17,154 nt of DNA, from the NCBI GenBank assembly GCA_021160355.1, contig JAGHCS010000009.1, positions 1 to 17,154 of the forward strand, in the 5' to 3' direction. The DNA comes from Candidatus Cloacimonadota bacterium (GTDB lineage: Bacteria; Cloacimonadota; Cloacimonadia; JGIOTU-2). Made by a program: the position numbers and the translations under genes. Below are positions 8,420 through 15,761 of this stretch, in pieces (within the stretch, counting starts at the first letter, position 1; each line of letters opens with the position of its first letter). The notes beneath the pieces were generated by a model. That model did no database searches. It saw nothing but the letters and a program-made list of their open reading frames with translations, and had not been told where the DNA came from.

Positions 8420-8448
8420 AAAAAAAGAGGGAAGAGGAAAAAATCCTC
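8420..8448 (-). terminator. Possible intrinsic terminator after the 433 aa gene
   Basis: On the minus strand GAGGA (8444-8448) can pair with TCCTC (8434-8438) around a five-T loop. TTCCCTC and a run of seven T follow. The stem is only five pairs and the T-run starts seven bases after it, so it is a weak or partial terminator. It lies in the largest intergenic gap of the operon (8398-8501), between the abundant-virion-protein block and the fibre block. Confidence 0.4.
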
Positions 8449-8501
8449 ATTTCTCCTATCCCCCCTTTCAATCACTAATTATGAAAAAAACAGAAGAATA
8501 A

Positions 8502-9803
8502 TTACACGCCAATTCCGTTTGTCATCGTGGTATAAGCATCCAGAACATCACTTACAATATCAGGAGCTTCACCATTAGAAAAACCTGTTTTAAAGGCAAG
8601 CACTAATTGTTTCTTGCGTCTCGGTGTTGCCCCAATACCCTCGGTTGCATGATCATCATAATAGGTCATGTTGATCGTATCATAATAACCACTTGTTGCT
8701 GCATCACTCTTATGTGCTGACCACATTGGATCTGCATTGTAAGGATTACCGGCATTACCCAAAAGATCATATTCTAATTCGGCAATCTCTGCATAATAAC
8801 CATGACCAAGAGACATATTTGTGCTTGTAGCAGATACAGTATCTCCAAATCCATCATCCAATCCTACATCAAAAGAAACCTTACTATACCTTTTCTTAGG
8901 CATACTAAACTCTCTTGCAATACCGGTAAGTTTAATACCGAAGTCTGCGGCATTAGCAGTTGCAGCTAACAATACCTGGCAATAACCACTACCGGTTGCA
9001 TACGCACCACTTTCAGCTTCTATAGGCCTGTCAACTGAAAACTGTGTACCTGAATCAAGTGACAGCACTTTATATATACCATCAGTTAATGCATTCTCTG
9101 TCGTACTTGTAGCACCAAATCTTACATAGTCTCCTACTGCCAATTCAGTACCGTTATTATACTGGCTATTCGTAGCAACAGTTACGGCTTTCTCGCCCTT
9201 GACAATAGTACATGTATGATCAAAATCATATGCTGTATCTACTGCTACACTATTAAGTAATTCAGACTTAATAGGTTGTACTGCTTGCCTGCGAAGAGTA
9301 TTTGACAATATAAGAGCTAATCCATTAGCAATCTCCGCTTGTGTTGCAGCAGCATCAGATTTATAAGCAGCATTAAGAATAATCTCTTGACCAAACCCGG
9401 TAAGATCCTGTTCTTTCAGCAATAACCTGATAACATATAAAGTGCTATTATTCACTTCAATATCGTTTGCAGAACCATTATAACCGATATATGAAATTTG
9501 TTCTGCAATAGCAGAATCAGTTTGTCCTTTGTAATTCAGAATATTATCCTCTGGAATCAGATCGCTCTCGATCAGTTTTGAACCACTACGCTGTATAATC
9601 TTACAACCGTACTTTTTTACCAAGTCATCTGTCAAAACAGTTGTGGCACTTAGTACAATGTTATGACTGTTAACAACAGCCATTTCGCCATCCAATAAAT
9701 AAGTATCGGTGGCTTCATAAATTGGACTATCGGCAGAAGTAGTCGGTGTACCACCACCCACATCTTTACCGATAAGCAATTGCATTACATCATTTTGTGT
9801 CAT
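8502..9803 (-). CDS. Putative major virion or tail protein, 433 aa
   Basis: I cannot name the family with certainty. The protein has no signal peptide or membrane segment and is rich in Ala, Thr and Asp, like many abundant virion proteins. The N-terminal part (1-190) is alpha/beta, with GEMAVVNSHNIVLSATTVL and YGCKIIQRSGSKLI. Residues of about 195-280 look like an inserted small beta domain (GDYVRFGATS ... DGIYKVLSLDSGTQFSVDRP), similar in style to the insert of the 253 aa protein. The C-terminal part resumes with FGIKLTGIAREFSMPKKRYSKVSFDVGL. Its position after the adaptor-like genes and before the fibre genes is where many tailed phages keep the major tail (tube or sheath) protein, but a head or portal-vertex protein is also possible. 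The start has an A/T-rich leader and no SD. Confidence 0.7.
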   Translation of the reverse strand: MTQNDVMQLLIGKDVGGGTPTTSADSPIYEATDTYLLDGEMAVVNSHNIVLSATTVLTDDLVKKYGCKIIQRSGSKLIESDLIPEDNILNYKGQTDSAIAEQISYIGYNGSANDIEVNNSTLYVIRLLLKEQDLTGFGQEIILNAAYKSDAAATQAEIANGLALILSNTLRRQAVQPIKSELLNSVAVDTAYDFDHTCTIVKGEKAVTVATNSQYNNGTELAVGDYVRFGATSTTENALTDGIYKVLSLDSGTQFSVDRPIEAESGAYATGSGYCQVLLAATANAADFGIKLTGIAREFSMPKKRYSKVSFDVGLDDGFGDTVSATSTNMSLGHGYYAEIAELEYDLLGNAGNPYNADPMWSAHKSDAATSGYYDTINMTYYDDHATEGIGATPRRKKQLVLAFKTGFSNGEAPDIVSDVLDAYTTMTNGIGV

Positions 9804-9861
9804 TTCTTAAAGTATTAAATTCAACAATAATAATTTTCTATCTTAAATATATTCAAAGGAA

Positions 9862-10110
9862 CTATTCAAAGTCCCATAAAAATCCTTTGTATTTAGTTTT
9901 GTTTTTCAAAGCACGTAAAAGATTTGGCCTATTTAACTCCAATTTCTTTACTGCATGATCAACAGACAAAAATGCATCAATTACTCCAAGGGATTCAGCA
10001 TCTAACTGAACAATTGGTGCAAATTCTTCTTTTGTTTCTTTTGTTTCTTTTGTTTCTTTAACAGGTTTTGCTTTTGCTAACCTGCGCGCTCTTAAATTTC
10101 TTTTACTCAT
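9862..10110 (-). CDS. Small basic protein with NUMOD1-like DNA-binding C-terminus, 82 aa
   Basis: The N-terminus (MSKRNLRARRLAKAKP) is strongly basic. A linker of three KET units follows (residues 19-28), then a C-terminal domain from about residue 32: PIVQLDAESLGVIDAF, SVDHAVKKLELNRPNLLRAL, KYKGFLWDFE. This arrangement (short beta hairpin, helix-turn-helix, and a final K-G-aromatic-x-W) matches the NUMOD1/IENR modules found C-terminal to GIY-YIG and HNH homing endonucleases. No nuclease domain is present, so it is probably a stand-alone DNA-binding protein or a remnant. The ATG overlaps the stop of the 237 aa gene by four bases (ATGA), so the two are translationally coupled. Its role among virion genes is not known; a packaged DNA-binding protein or regulator is possible. 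Confidence 0.65.
   Translation of the reverse strand: MSKRNLRARRLAKAKPVKETKETKETKEEFAPIVQLDAESLGVIDAFLSVDHAVKKLELNRPNLLRALKNKTKYKGFLWDFE
10024..10059 (-). repeat. 9-bp tandem repeat coding KET units
   Basis: The plus strand shows the 9-mer ttttgtttc about three and a half times in a row. It encodes K-E-T three times and then K-E-E in the 82 aa protein. The repeat stays in frame, so copy-number change would only alter linker length. Confidence 0.8.
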
Positions 10111-10820
10111 GACTTAATATTATTAGTTTGTAATTCCCCTTTTTGAGCTAATCTATATTTTTGAGTTTCGATAGCAAGATCGACCGCAATCTTTACTATT
10201 TCATTGTGTACACTTTCATTCAACTCACAAGGAACATTAGTAATTATAACAATCTTTTGTGGTCGTTTAATATATCTTATATGATAGTTCGTAATTGTTG
10301 TATCACTATCAGAAATTAATTCATGCATTATTGTACCGGTACTATCACCTTGGTAATCCATTCGCCATATAACCTCTTTCCCCGGTTTCTTAAATTGATT
10401 ATTAATATCCATCAAGTAACTATCATGCTTTATCGGTTTAACCTTTGCCATCTTTGTAGCAGTTTCACCATTACAATCCGTGTATTGCACAGTACAATCT
10501 TCTTTAAGAGAATATAAAAAATTACTACTCATCTCTGCAAACACAGCATTATCATGCAATGCAGATGCTCCCGTGTTAAATTGACCACCCGTATAATTAG
10601 CGTCACATATTAATTCGTTTAATTCCCTTCTTGTCTTCTCATTTGATTCAAAGAACCTTTTATCATCTGTTCTGTCTTTACTGTATCCACCTTCAACTAT
10701 AATCTCCTGTGCCCTGTTTAAAAATGTCTGTATCTCATGTGACTGGAACCTGCCACCACCATAGTTATCTATTTGTCCGTAAAGAACCTCAAACTCATAA
10801 TGCATCTCTATTCCAGTCAT
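10107..10820 (-). CDS. Adaptor/ring-like connector protein (fourth paralogue), 237 aa
   Basis: The protein is related to the three genes upstream of it. It shares an N-terminal block in which a helix ends in FLNRAQ (their FINQAQ, FIGQAQ and FLNNAQ), a central YIKRPQKIVI strand (their YLRRP and YIKDP), and a C-terminal helix HNEIVKIAVDLAIETQKYRL. It lacks the MRALTA insert of the 285 and 294 aa members, so it resembles the 236 aa member in length. A weak AGGA lies five to six bases before the ATG. Such proteins placed after the capsid gene are usually head-to-tail connector, ring or tail-completion components; the precise layer cannot be assigned. The stop overlaps the next start by four bases. 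Confidence 0.7.
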   Translation of the reverse strand: MTGIEMHYEFEVLYGQIDNYGGGRFQSHEIQTFLNRAQEIIVEGGYSKDRTDDKRFFESNEKTRRELNELICDANYTGGQFNTGASALHDNAVFAEMSSNFLYSLKEDCTVQYTDCNGETATKMAKVKPIKHDSYLMDINNQFKKPGKEVIWRMDYQGDSTGTIMHELISDSDTTITNYHIRYIKRPQKIVIITNVPCELNESVHNEIVKIAVDLAIETQKYRLAQKGELQTNNIKS

Positions 10821-10837
10821 TATTCCTGTTTATTATA

Positions 10838-11722
10838 TTAAAGACTTGCCTGCTGTTCTTTCTGTGCAGCCATTATATTTAACCTAAACTTTGCTTCTTC
10901 TACATACATCTTAACCGCCATGTCCAATATCTCATCATGTACCTGATAAGGAAATTCACATTCTGTAGTTATATTCAAACCATCATGCGGTGTACATACC
11001 ATCTCGCTCCCCCCAATAGTATTATAACCACTTACCTTAGTGAAATAATCTCCTATCACATATGAATTCCCAACATAATTAGATATAGCTGTTAATGCTC
11101 TCATTCTTGTACCGGTAGGAACCGTTGCTTCTGGTATGCTTCCAGTAAACTCCTGATAGTTCGTATCAAAATTATAAGGTCTTCGTAAATACGTTAATGA
11201 TACTTGTGTAAGCGTTGTTGTATAACTATCATGAATAACATATATTCGATCATCTTCCTCGAATACCACAACCGGATTTCTTAATATCGGATAATTCCAT
11301 GGTGTTTTTAATAATCGTTCCAAATCTGAATATGGGACTACTTTATTAGGAATATATGCTGCTGTAATAATTGGTATAGCATCTGTTCTTTTTAAGTAAG
11401 AATCCGACCTAATATAATACACATAATCATCAATTAAGGTAATATATTTAGACTTTCCATAATACGGTCCTGCAGGAGAAACAGATGTTGAAAAAACTCG
11501 TGTCTTAATCAAACTATTTAAATCACCTGCTCGCTGTTGTATATATTCAACATTTTCTTTAACACTTGAAAAACTTATATACTTCTCGTTAAGATACCTT
11601 ATTTGCGCTTGATTAATAAATTTGTATACAGTAAATGTATCAGGCCTGTCACTGGATATAAAATTATCATGCATCTCCTGAATGATTCTCTCGAACTGTA
11701 TCTGAAAGTCTATGCCTCTCAT
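10838..11722 (-). CDS. Adaptor/ring-like connector protein (third paralogue), 294 aa
   Basis: This is a near-duplicate of the next upstream gene: 39 of the first 50 residues are identical (MRGIDFQIQFER ... RPDTF ... QAQIRYL), as are later blocks such as TPWNYPILRNPVVVFEE and LTYLRRPYNFDT. It carries an insert of about 45 residues with MRALTA, a G-x-x-Y-x-I-G-D-Y-x-x-K turn and CTPHD before the C-terminal helix EILDMAVKMYVEEAKFRL. No SD; the start lies 12 bp after the upstream stop. A role in a connector or ring of the portal vertex is inferred from position and from the paralogue set. Keeping both copies suggests two related but distinct layers or a heteromeric ring. Confidence 0.7.
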   Translation of the reverse strand: MRGIDFQIQFERIIQEMHDNFISSDRPDTFTVYKFINQAQIRYLNEKYISFSSVKENVEYIQQRAGDLNSLIKTRVFSTSVSPAGPYYGKSKYITLIDDYVYYIRSDSYLKRTDAIPIITAAYIPNKVVPYSDLERLLKTPWNYPILRNPVVVFEEDDRIYVIHDSYTTTLTQVSLTYLRRPYNFDTNYQEFTGSIPEATVPTGTRMRALTAISNYVGNSYVIGDYFTKVSGYNTIGGSEMVCTPHDGLNITTECEFPYQVHDEILDMAVKMYVEEAKFRLNIMAAQKEQQASL

Positions 11723-11734
11723 TACTTACTGTAT

Positions 11735-12592
11735 TTATGTTTGTTTTGCAGGTTTTATATTCAATCTGAATTTTGCCTCTTCAATATACATTTGTACTGC
11801 AATACGTAATATATCATCGTGTGTATGATATGAAAATTCACATTCTGTAGTTTCATCTATTGCATCATAAGGAGTACATATTGTACCTGTAATAGTATCC
11901 TTTCCACTTTCCTTAATCAAATAGTCACCTATGCTATAATCTGTTCCGTCATAAGTAACAGCAGTTAATGCTCTCATTTTTATATTGTCTCCAACACTTG
12001 ATACGTCTGTAGTGAGTTCGGCATAACTGGTATCAAAATTATATGGTCTACGTAAGTATGTGAGTGATATATTGGATATTGCACTGGTATATGTATCATG
12101 TACCACGTATATACGCTTATTTTCTTCAAACACAACAACAGGATTACGAAGTATTGGATAGTTCCACGGAGTATCTAATACATTATCTAATTCTGAATGA
12201 GGAATAATCTTGTTAGGAACATATTGCCCGGAAGCAATTGGTATAGCATCTGTACGCGTCATCTCTGAATCTGACCTTATATAAAAAACATAGTCATCTA
12301 TCATATCAATGTACTTTGCCCTTCCTGCATACACGCCAAGCGTTGCATTATCAGGAGAAGCAAAAACAACTGTCTTTATAAGATTTTTAAGATCATCTGA
12401 TCTCCTCTGTATAAATTCAATATTCTCTCGTGTAGTTGGTAAATTTATATACTTCTCCTTCAGGTATCTTATCTGGGCCTGTCCTATGAATTTAAAGATG
12501 GTGAACGTATCGGGTCTCTCCTCAGAAATAAACACATCACTCATTTCCTGAATAACCCTTTCAAATTGTATTTGAAAATCTAAACCCCTCAT
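11735..12592 (-). CDS. Adaptor/ring-like connector protein (second paralogue), 285 aa
   Basis: This is the upstream partner of the tandem duplication, with the same architecture: MRGLDFQIQFER start, the QAQIRYLKEKY block, a central TPWNYPILRNPVVVFEE strand pair and LTYLRRP. It then carries an insert with MRALTA and CTPYD, and the C-terminal helix ILRIAVQMYIEEAKFRL. The two copies differ most in the insert and after the last helix. The start is two bases after the stop of the 236 aa gene and has an A-rich leader without SD. Function is inferred as for its paralogues; an enzyme is unlikely, as no catalytic motif is seen. Confidence 0.7.
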   Translation of the reverse strand: MRGLDFQIQFERVIQEMSDVFISEERPDTFTIFKFIGQAQIRYLKEKYINLPTTRENIEFIQRRSDDLKNLIKTVVFASPDNATLGVYAGRAKYIDMIDDYVFYIRSDSEMTRTDAIPIASGQYVPNKIIPHSELDNVLDTPWNYPILRNPVVVFEENKRIYVVHDTYTSAISNISLTYLRRPYNFDTSYAELTTDVSSVGDNIKMRALTAVTYDGTDYSIGDYLIKESGKDTITGTICTPYDAIDETTECEFSYHTHDDILRIAVQMYIEEAKFRLNIKPAKQT

Positions 12593-12594
12593 TA

Positions 12595-13305
12595 TTATTG
12601 TGTTTTAATTTGTTCTTCTTCAATAATTTTTGTTTCAAATCTTTGATCCTGTGATACCTGCATCGCTTCACGCACTGCGATATTAACAATTTCTTGCACA
12701 ACCTTTTCAGGCCATGTATTTCCAACTCCAACTACTAATGTTTCAGGATCCTTAATATACCTCATGCGAACATCATGAGTTGTCCCATTCATATATGCAG
12801 TTGTGTAAGCATCAAACATAACCATACATTGACTACTTAATACAAAATACTTAGGATGAATAAAAAATGGTTTATTAAATGTTGTTACATCAAATTTGCC
12901 TGCATCAATATTCCTTATAAAATCACAACTAATCCATTCTGCCGTTACAACCGGATATGATCTTGTTACCTGAACTTCTACTGACACAATATAACCAAAC
13001 CGATCAGCACTAGCAGCAGAGAAATATTTACATTTCGCTAATCCTGGATAAGAATGAAAATCACTCGGATTTGTATAAGATTGATATTGCACTAAATGCA
13101 TGAGATCGGCTACCCGTTTTTGATTATCTTCAAAAGCAGGTTTGCCAAACCCTTTTCCAAATACTCTATCTTTAACAAACGTCCTTTGAGCATTATTCAA
13201 AAAAACCAATATCTCTGAATCCTCATAACCAGGAGCAGACAAATTGGTCTCTTTGTCATAATACTGATTAAACCAAGTAATCATCGTACTTGTAGCAACA
13301 CTCAT
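12595..13305 (-). CDS. Adaptor/ring-like connector protein (first paralogue), 236 aa
   Basis: This is the first of four related genes following the head genes. Its N-terminus has a helix and the block EILVFLNNAQRTFVKDRVFG. A middle part follows with conserved PFFIHPKYFVL and RYIKDPETLVVG strands, and the C-terminal helix reads VVQEIVNIAVREAMQ. It lacks the insert of the two longer paralogues. It begins six bases after the stop of the 146 aa gene. Similar proteins of about 230 aa are common in phages of Bacteroidota downstream of the capsid gene and are thought to form collar or ring layers, but this link is from memory and not from a search. Confidence 0.7.
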   Translation of the reverse strand: MSVATSTMITWFNQYYDKETNLSAPGYEDSEILVFLNNAQRTFVKDRVFGKGFGKPAFEDNQKRVADLMHLVQYQSYTNPSDFHSYPGLAKCKYFSAASADRFGYIVSVEVQVTRSYPVVTAEWISCDFIRNIDAGKFDVTTFNKPFFIHPKYFVLSSQCMVMFDAYTTAYMNGTTHDVRMRYIKDPETLVVGVGNTWPEKVVQEIVNIAVREAMQVSQDQRFETKIIEEEQIKTQ

Positions 13306-13311
13306 TTTAAT

Positions 13312-13752
13312 CTATTCTTTAGTATTTTCAACCTGTTGAATTAATTTCATTTCAAAATCCTGATTCCTTGAATCTTTTATAAACTCAATAACATCATCCA
13401 ACACCCCAATTGGTTTATCAGCACCAGGAACAAAATACAAATGTTTCTGTCTGATAAGTGCTCCGCAATTAGTTGACTTTTGAATAAGTAATTTAACCTC
13501 ATAATTCTCATCCTTTAATATCTCAAGAAACAACTGCAGATCCTCATCAATTACCTTTCCTAGTTCTGCCTTACACCATTCGATCGAAGCATCACGAGGT
13601 GGTCTTTTAGCCTCTTTCTTATTCAGGTAATAAACATAAAGGAAATCTTTCATTTTCGTTACTGAATAATCAATCTTCCCAAATAGTTTATAAGCTTCTT
13701 TAACATCCTCAACCTTTGTAACCTTTTCTTCAATCTCTTCTCCCTCTGCCAC
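13312..13752 (-). CDS. C-terminal part of a split head-region protein, 146 aa from GTG
   Basis: The best standard start is a GTG at 13750-13752 (VAEGEEIEEKV), but its only SD-like AAGGAA is 17 bases away, too far to be convincing. The frame is open upstream for another 22 codons, back to the TAA at 13819-13821 that ends the 126 aa gene. Those codons read like real protein (IAQDWKSRF, then GTYKFAIVAEGEE). No ATG exists in that stretch. The protein is soluble, mixed helical, with lysine-rich helices and a final helix ending ENTKE; the stop is TAG. It is most likely the second half of the protein that begins in the 126 aa gene, placed between the capsid gene and the connector genes. Its function is not known; a virion or head-completion protein is likely. 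Confidence 0.6.
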   Translation of the reverse strand: MAEGEEIEEKVTKVEDVKEAYKLFGKIDYSVTKMKDFLYVYYLNKKEAKRPPRDASIEWCKAELGKVIDEDLQLFLEILKDENYEVKLLIQKSTNCGALIRQKHLYFVPGADKPIGVLDDVIEFIKDSRNQDFEMKLIQQVENTKE

Positions 13753-13821
13753 AATAGCAAATTTGTAAGTTCCTTTCTCAAATCTGCTTTTCCAATCTTG
13801 CGCAATCCGATTAGTATCTTA
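13753..13821 (-). other. In-frame TAA and coding-like linker between two halves of one probable gene
   Basis: The minus strand reads ATT TTA CGA TAA GAT ACT here. The TAA ends the 126 aa frame, and the same frame continues without interruption into the 146 aa protein. The junction (NPIDFVKYLILR, stop, DTNRIAQDW) reads like one continuous conserved segment in which one residue is replaced by the stop. A nonsense mutation, readthrough, an unusual start (for instance ATT at codon 5 after the stop) or a sequencing error would each explain it. Confidence 0.6.
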
Positions 13822-14199
13822 TCGTAAAATTAAATACTTTACAAAATCAATTGGATTAGAGAGATCAAGTGTTAATCCGTTCTTATCAAGAGAAACCGTA
13901 TTTCCAATCCAGTAATTTTTCTTAACATGAACATTTAATTTTGATTCATCATCTATACCAACTTCTGCAGCAAATTTCTTCTTATCATCATATTCATCAT
14001 CCTTTACAAAATCATATAAAGGATCAATAATTACGTTCCCGTGTGTTATCGGAACAACGATCCCCATGGTAGCTCCATCATTCATGAAAGAGCTATCATG
14101 AGATTCGGGTACCCATCCGCCTTTTCTACGAATAGGTCTTACTGTAACTTTTTTTTTCCGGAGATCCCGGATTTTTTTACTATAAGCATTTGTCTCCAT
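13819..14199 (-). CDS. N-terminal part of a split head-region protein, 126 aa
   Basis: The ATG (METNAYSKK) is preceded by one of the best SD sites in the window, AAGGAGG nine bases away. The N-terminus is basic (KKIRDLRKKKVTVRPIRR), then GGWVPESHDSSFMNDGA and an acidic middle section (DFVKDDEYDDKKKF). The frame ends at TAA after LTLDLSNPIDFVKYLILR. That last stretch looks like the middle of a domain and not a natural C-terminus, and the same frame resumes directly behind the stop. I take it as the first half of a roughly 295-residue protein located just downstream of the capsid gene. Similar proteins are, from memory, found in this position in phages of Bacteroidota. The function is not known. 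Confidence 0.65.
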   Translation of the reverse strand: METNAYSKKIRDLRKKKVTVRPIRRKGGWVPESHDSSFMNDGATMGIVVPITHGNVIIDPLYDFVKDDEYDDKKKFAAEVGIDDESKLNVHVKKNYWIGNTVSLDKNGLTLDLSNPIDFVKYLILR

Positions 14200-14208
14200 G
14201 CTATTTTA

Positions 14209-14215
14209 CCTCCTT
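14209..14215 (-). promoter_or_regulatory. Strong Shine-Dalgarno site of the 126 aa gene
   Basis: The minus strand reads AAGGAGG nine bases before the ATG, within the 50-bp gap after the capsid gene. No convincing hairpin is seen in that gap. Confidence 0.7.
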
Positions 14216-14249
14216 ATATTAGTTAATAATTCAATTACTTATTTTTTTC

Positions 14250-15734
14250 TTACGCAAGTACACTAGGCTTAATGGTAGCACACCTTGTAGGATCTTTAAC
14301 CATTACACCACGGGTTGTAGCCCTGTGAATAGTGTATCCATCTTCCGGTGAAGCCATTGTTCTAGTTTTACTTTGTATCTGGAACGGATCACGAAGACCT
14401 GGAATATATCCCATAAAGTCTTCCATCCCTTTTTCAAGAACCAACTTAATATTATCTTCACCACCTACACGACCAACATTAAGAATCTGATAAACATAAG
14501 ACTGAGCAACACCTTTTCCAGATGGGTGCAAAATCTTATTTCTCTCTCTATCGTCAAACGTAGGATCGACCATAACACCAAGTTTAGTACCGTCGGGACC
14601 TATATACTCGATGAAGTTTTCATGTAATCCCCATCCTTTACCTGTCTTATACAACATATCCATATTCCTAAGTGGAGTATAGAGTTGTGTATAATTTTTC
14701 AGGGATTTATGGAAATTGTATGCCCCCCATTTACCGGTACGCATGATAACCTCCCGGCTATCACCGTATCCACCATGAGAATCATCTGTAAGGTCCATAA
14801 TAGCTTCTGTAAGCCATTCAATATCCAGATCGAAATCATTGTAGAAAAGCATATTTCCACTCTCGATCTGCTCTTCTAATCCCGCACCTTGTTCAATTAT
14901 GAACCCGGAACTACCTTTTTGCTTGAATGTTCCATCATCAGCTTTATTGGTAGATGCAAAATTAGTCAGTTTGTCAGCCATATCCTGGAATTGCTGTTCA
15001 AATTCCCAGTCAGCATAATCCTGCCATGTTTTCATTATCGTTTCTTTACCGTCTGAATCAACTGCTTTCCATGCAAATGCCACGGGACGAGCAATCATAT
15101 TACCAGGCCTGGTATCCTGCATACGAATCATAGAGAAAGTGTTCTTCATAGAGAAAGGGCTGGTGTAGGAAGGTGTTCCACCCTTGATAGATAGAGTCTT
15201 TTCTACAATAGACCATTCTTTTGAGAACCGCTTACCTGCTACTAATTCAGCATACGGAATATACAGATCCGGATCGCCGGTAAATAATTCGCACTCATAA
15301 TCCCAATTCAACCCATTAGGAGTTGGAATATCTACAATACGAATAGGATATACGGAATTCTGCTCACCAACAATTAAGTTAGTGTCTGAAAAATACTGCT
15401 CAGGAAAAGTCAGTGTAAACCTCGCTCCGTTTATACCAACTCTGCTTGTTGCAGAAATTGCAGATCCGTTAACATAACATGCGACTAAAGGAATATTCTT
15501 TTTAGAACTCCCTTGTAGTCTCCAGCGGAAATCATCATCCGTTGGTAGTGTCAATGTATTAAATTTATTCAAAAATATCGAAAAATTAATACCTCTGTTT
15601 GCCTTATATAGCAAACTTACTAACTTACTCGTTTCTTGGGGTTGCGTTTGGTATATCGCTCCCAAGTGGTTCTTGGTTGTTAAACCAGCCCATTCGGTAG
15701 GAAAGTACTCTTGTAATGGTGATACTTGTTGCAT
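14250..15734 (-). CDS. Major capsid protein (HK97-type fold), crAss-like/Bacteroidota phage type
   Basis: This 494 aa protein would build the icosahedral shell. Evidence is its length, its place directly after a scaffold-like gene, and its sequence character. The N-terminal arm contains basic and polar residues (TQPQETSKLVSLLYKANRG). The core has a long amphipathic helix region (WQDYADWEFEQQFQDMADKL). A loop, GAGLEEQI, is followed by LTEAIMDL and EVIMRTGKWGAYNFHKSL. Blocks of this kind (G-x-G-L-x-E-Q-I, then a helix, then an R-x-G-x-x-G strand) recall capsid proteins of crAss-like and related phages. The C-terminus ends in a Cys- and Pro-containing tail (DPTRCATIKPSVLA). The leader is A/T-rich with no SD, as usual for highly expressed genes in Bacteroidota. 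The exact lineage needs a structural comparison. Confidence 0.82.
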   Translation of the reverse strand: MQQVSPLQEYFPTEWAGLTTKNHLGAIYQTQPQETSKLVSLLYKANRGINFSIFLNKFNTLTLPTDDDFRWRLQGSSKKNIPLVACYVNGSAISATSRVGINGARFTLTFPEQYFSDTNLIVGEQNSVYPIRIVDIPTPNGLNWDYECELFTGDPDLYIPYAELVAGKRFSKEWSIVEKTLSIKGGTPSYTSPFSMKNTFSMIRMQDTRPGNMIARPVAFAWKAVDSDGKETIMKTWQDYADWEFEQQFQDMADKLTNFASTNKADDGTFKQKGSSGFIIEQGAGLEEQIESGNMLFYNDFDLDIEWLTEAIMDLTDDSHGGYGDSREVIMRTGKWGAYNFHKSLKNYTQLYTPLRNMDMLYKTGKGWGLHENFIEYIGPDGTKLGVMVDPTFDDRERNKILHPSGKGVAQSYVYQILNVGRVGGEDNIKLVLEKGMEDFMGYIPGLRDPFQIQSKTRTMASPEDGYTIHRATTRGVMVKDPTRCATIKPSVLA

Positions 15735-15761
15735 TTATATAAAATTTAAAAATGGTTTTTC

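Noticed and set aside
13312..14199. Stop-codon recoding (TAA, TAG or TGA read as an amino acid), as in some gut phages
   Set aside because: All three codons end clearly complete genes elsewhere in the window (TAA in most, TAG after the 98, 82 and 146 aa genes, TGA after the 798 and 237 aa genes), so standard code fits.
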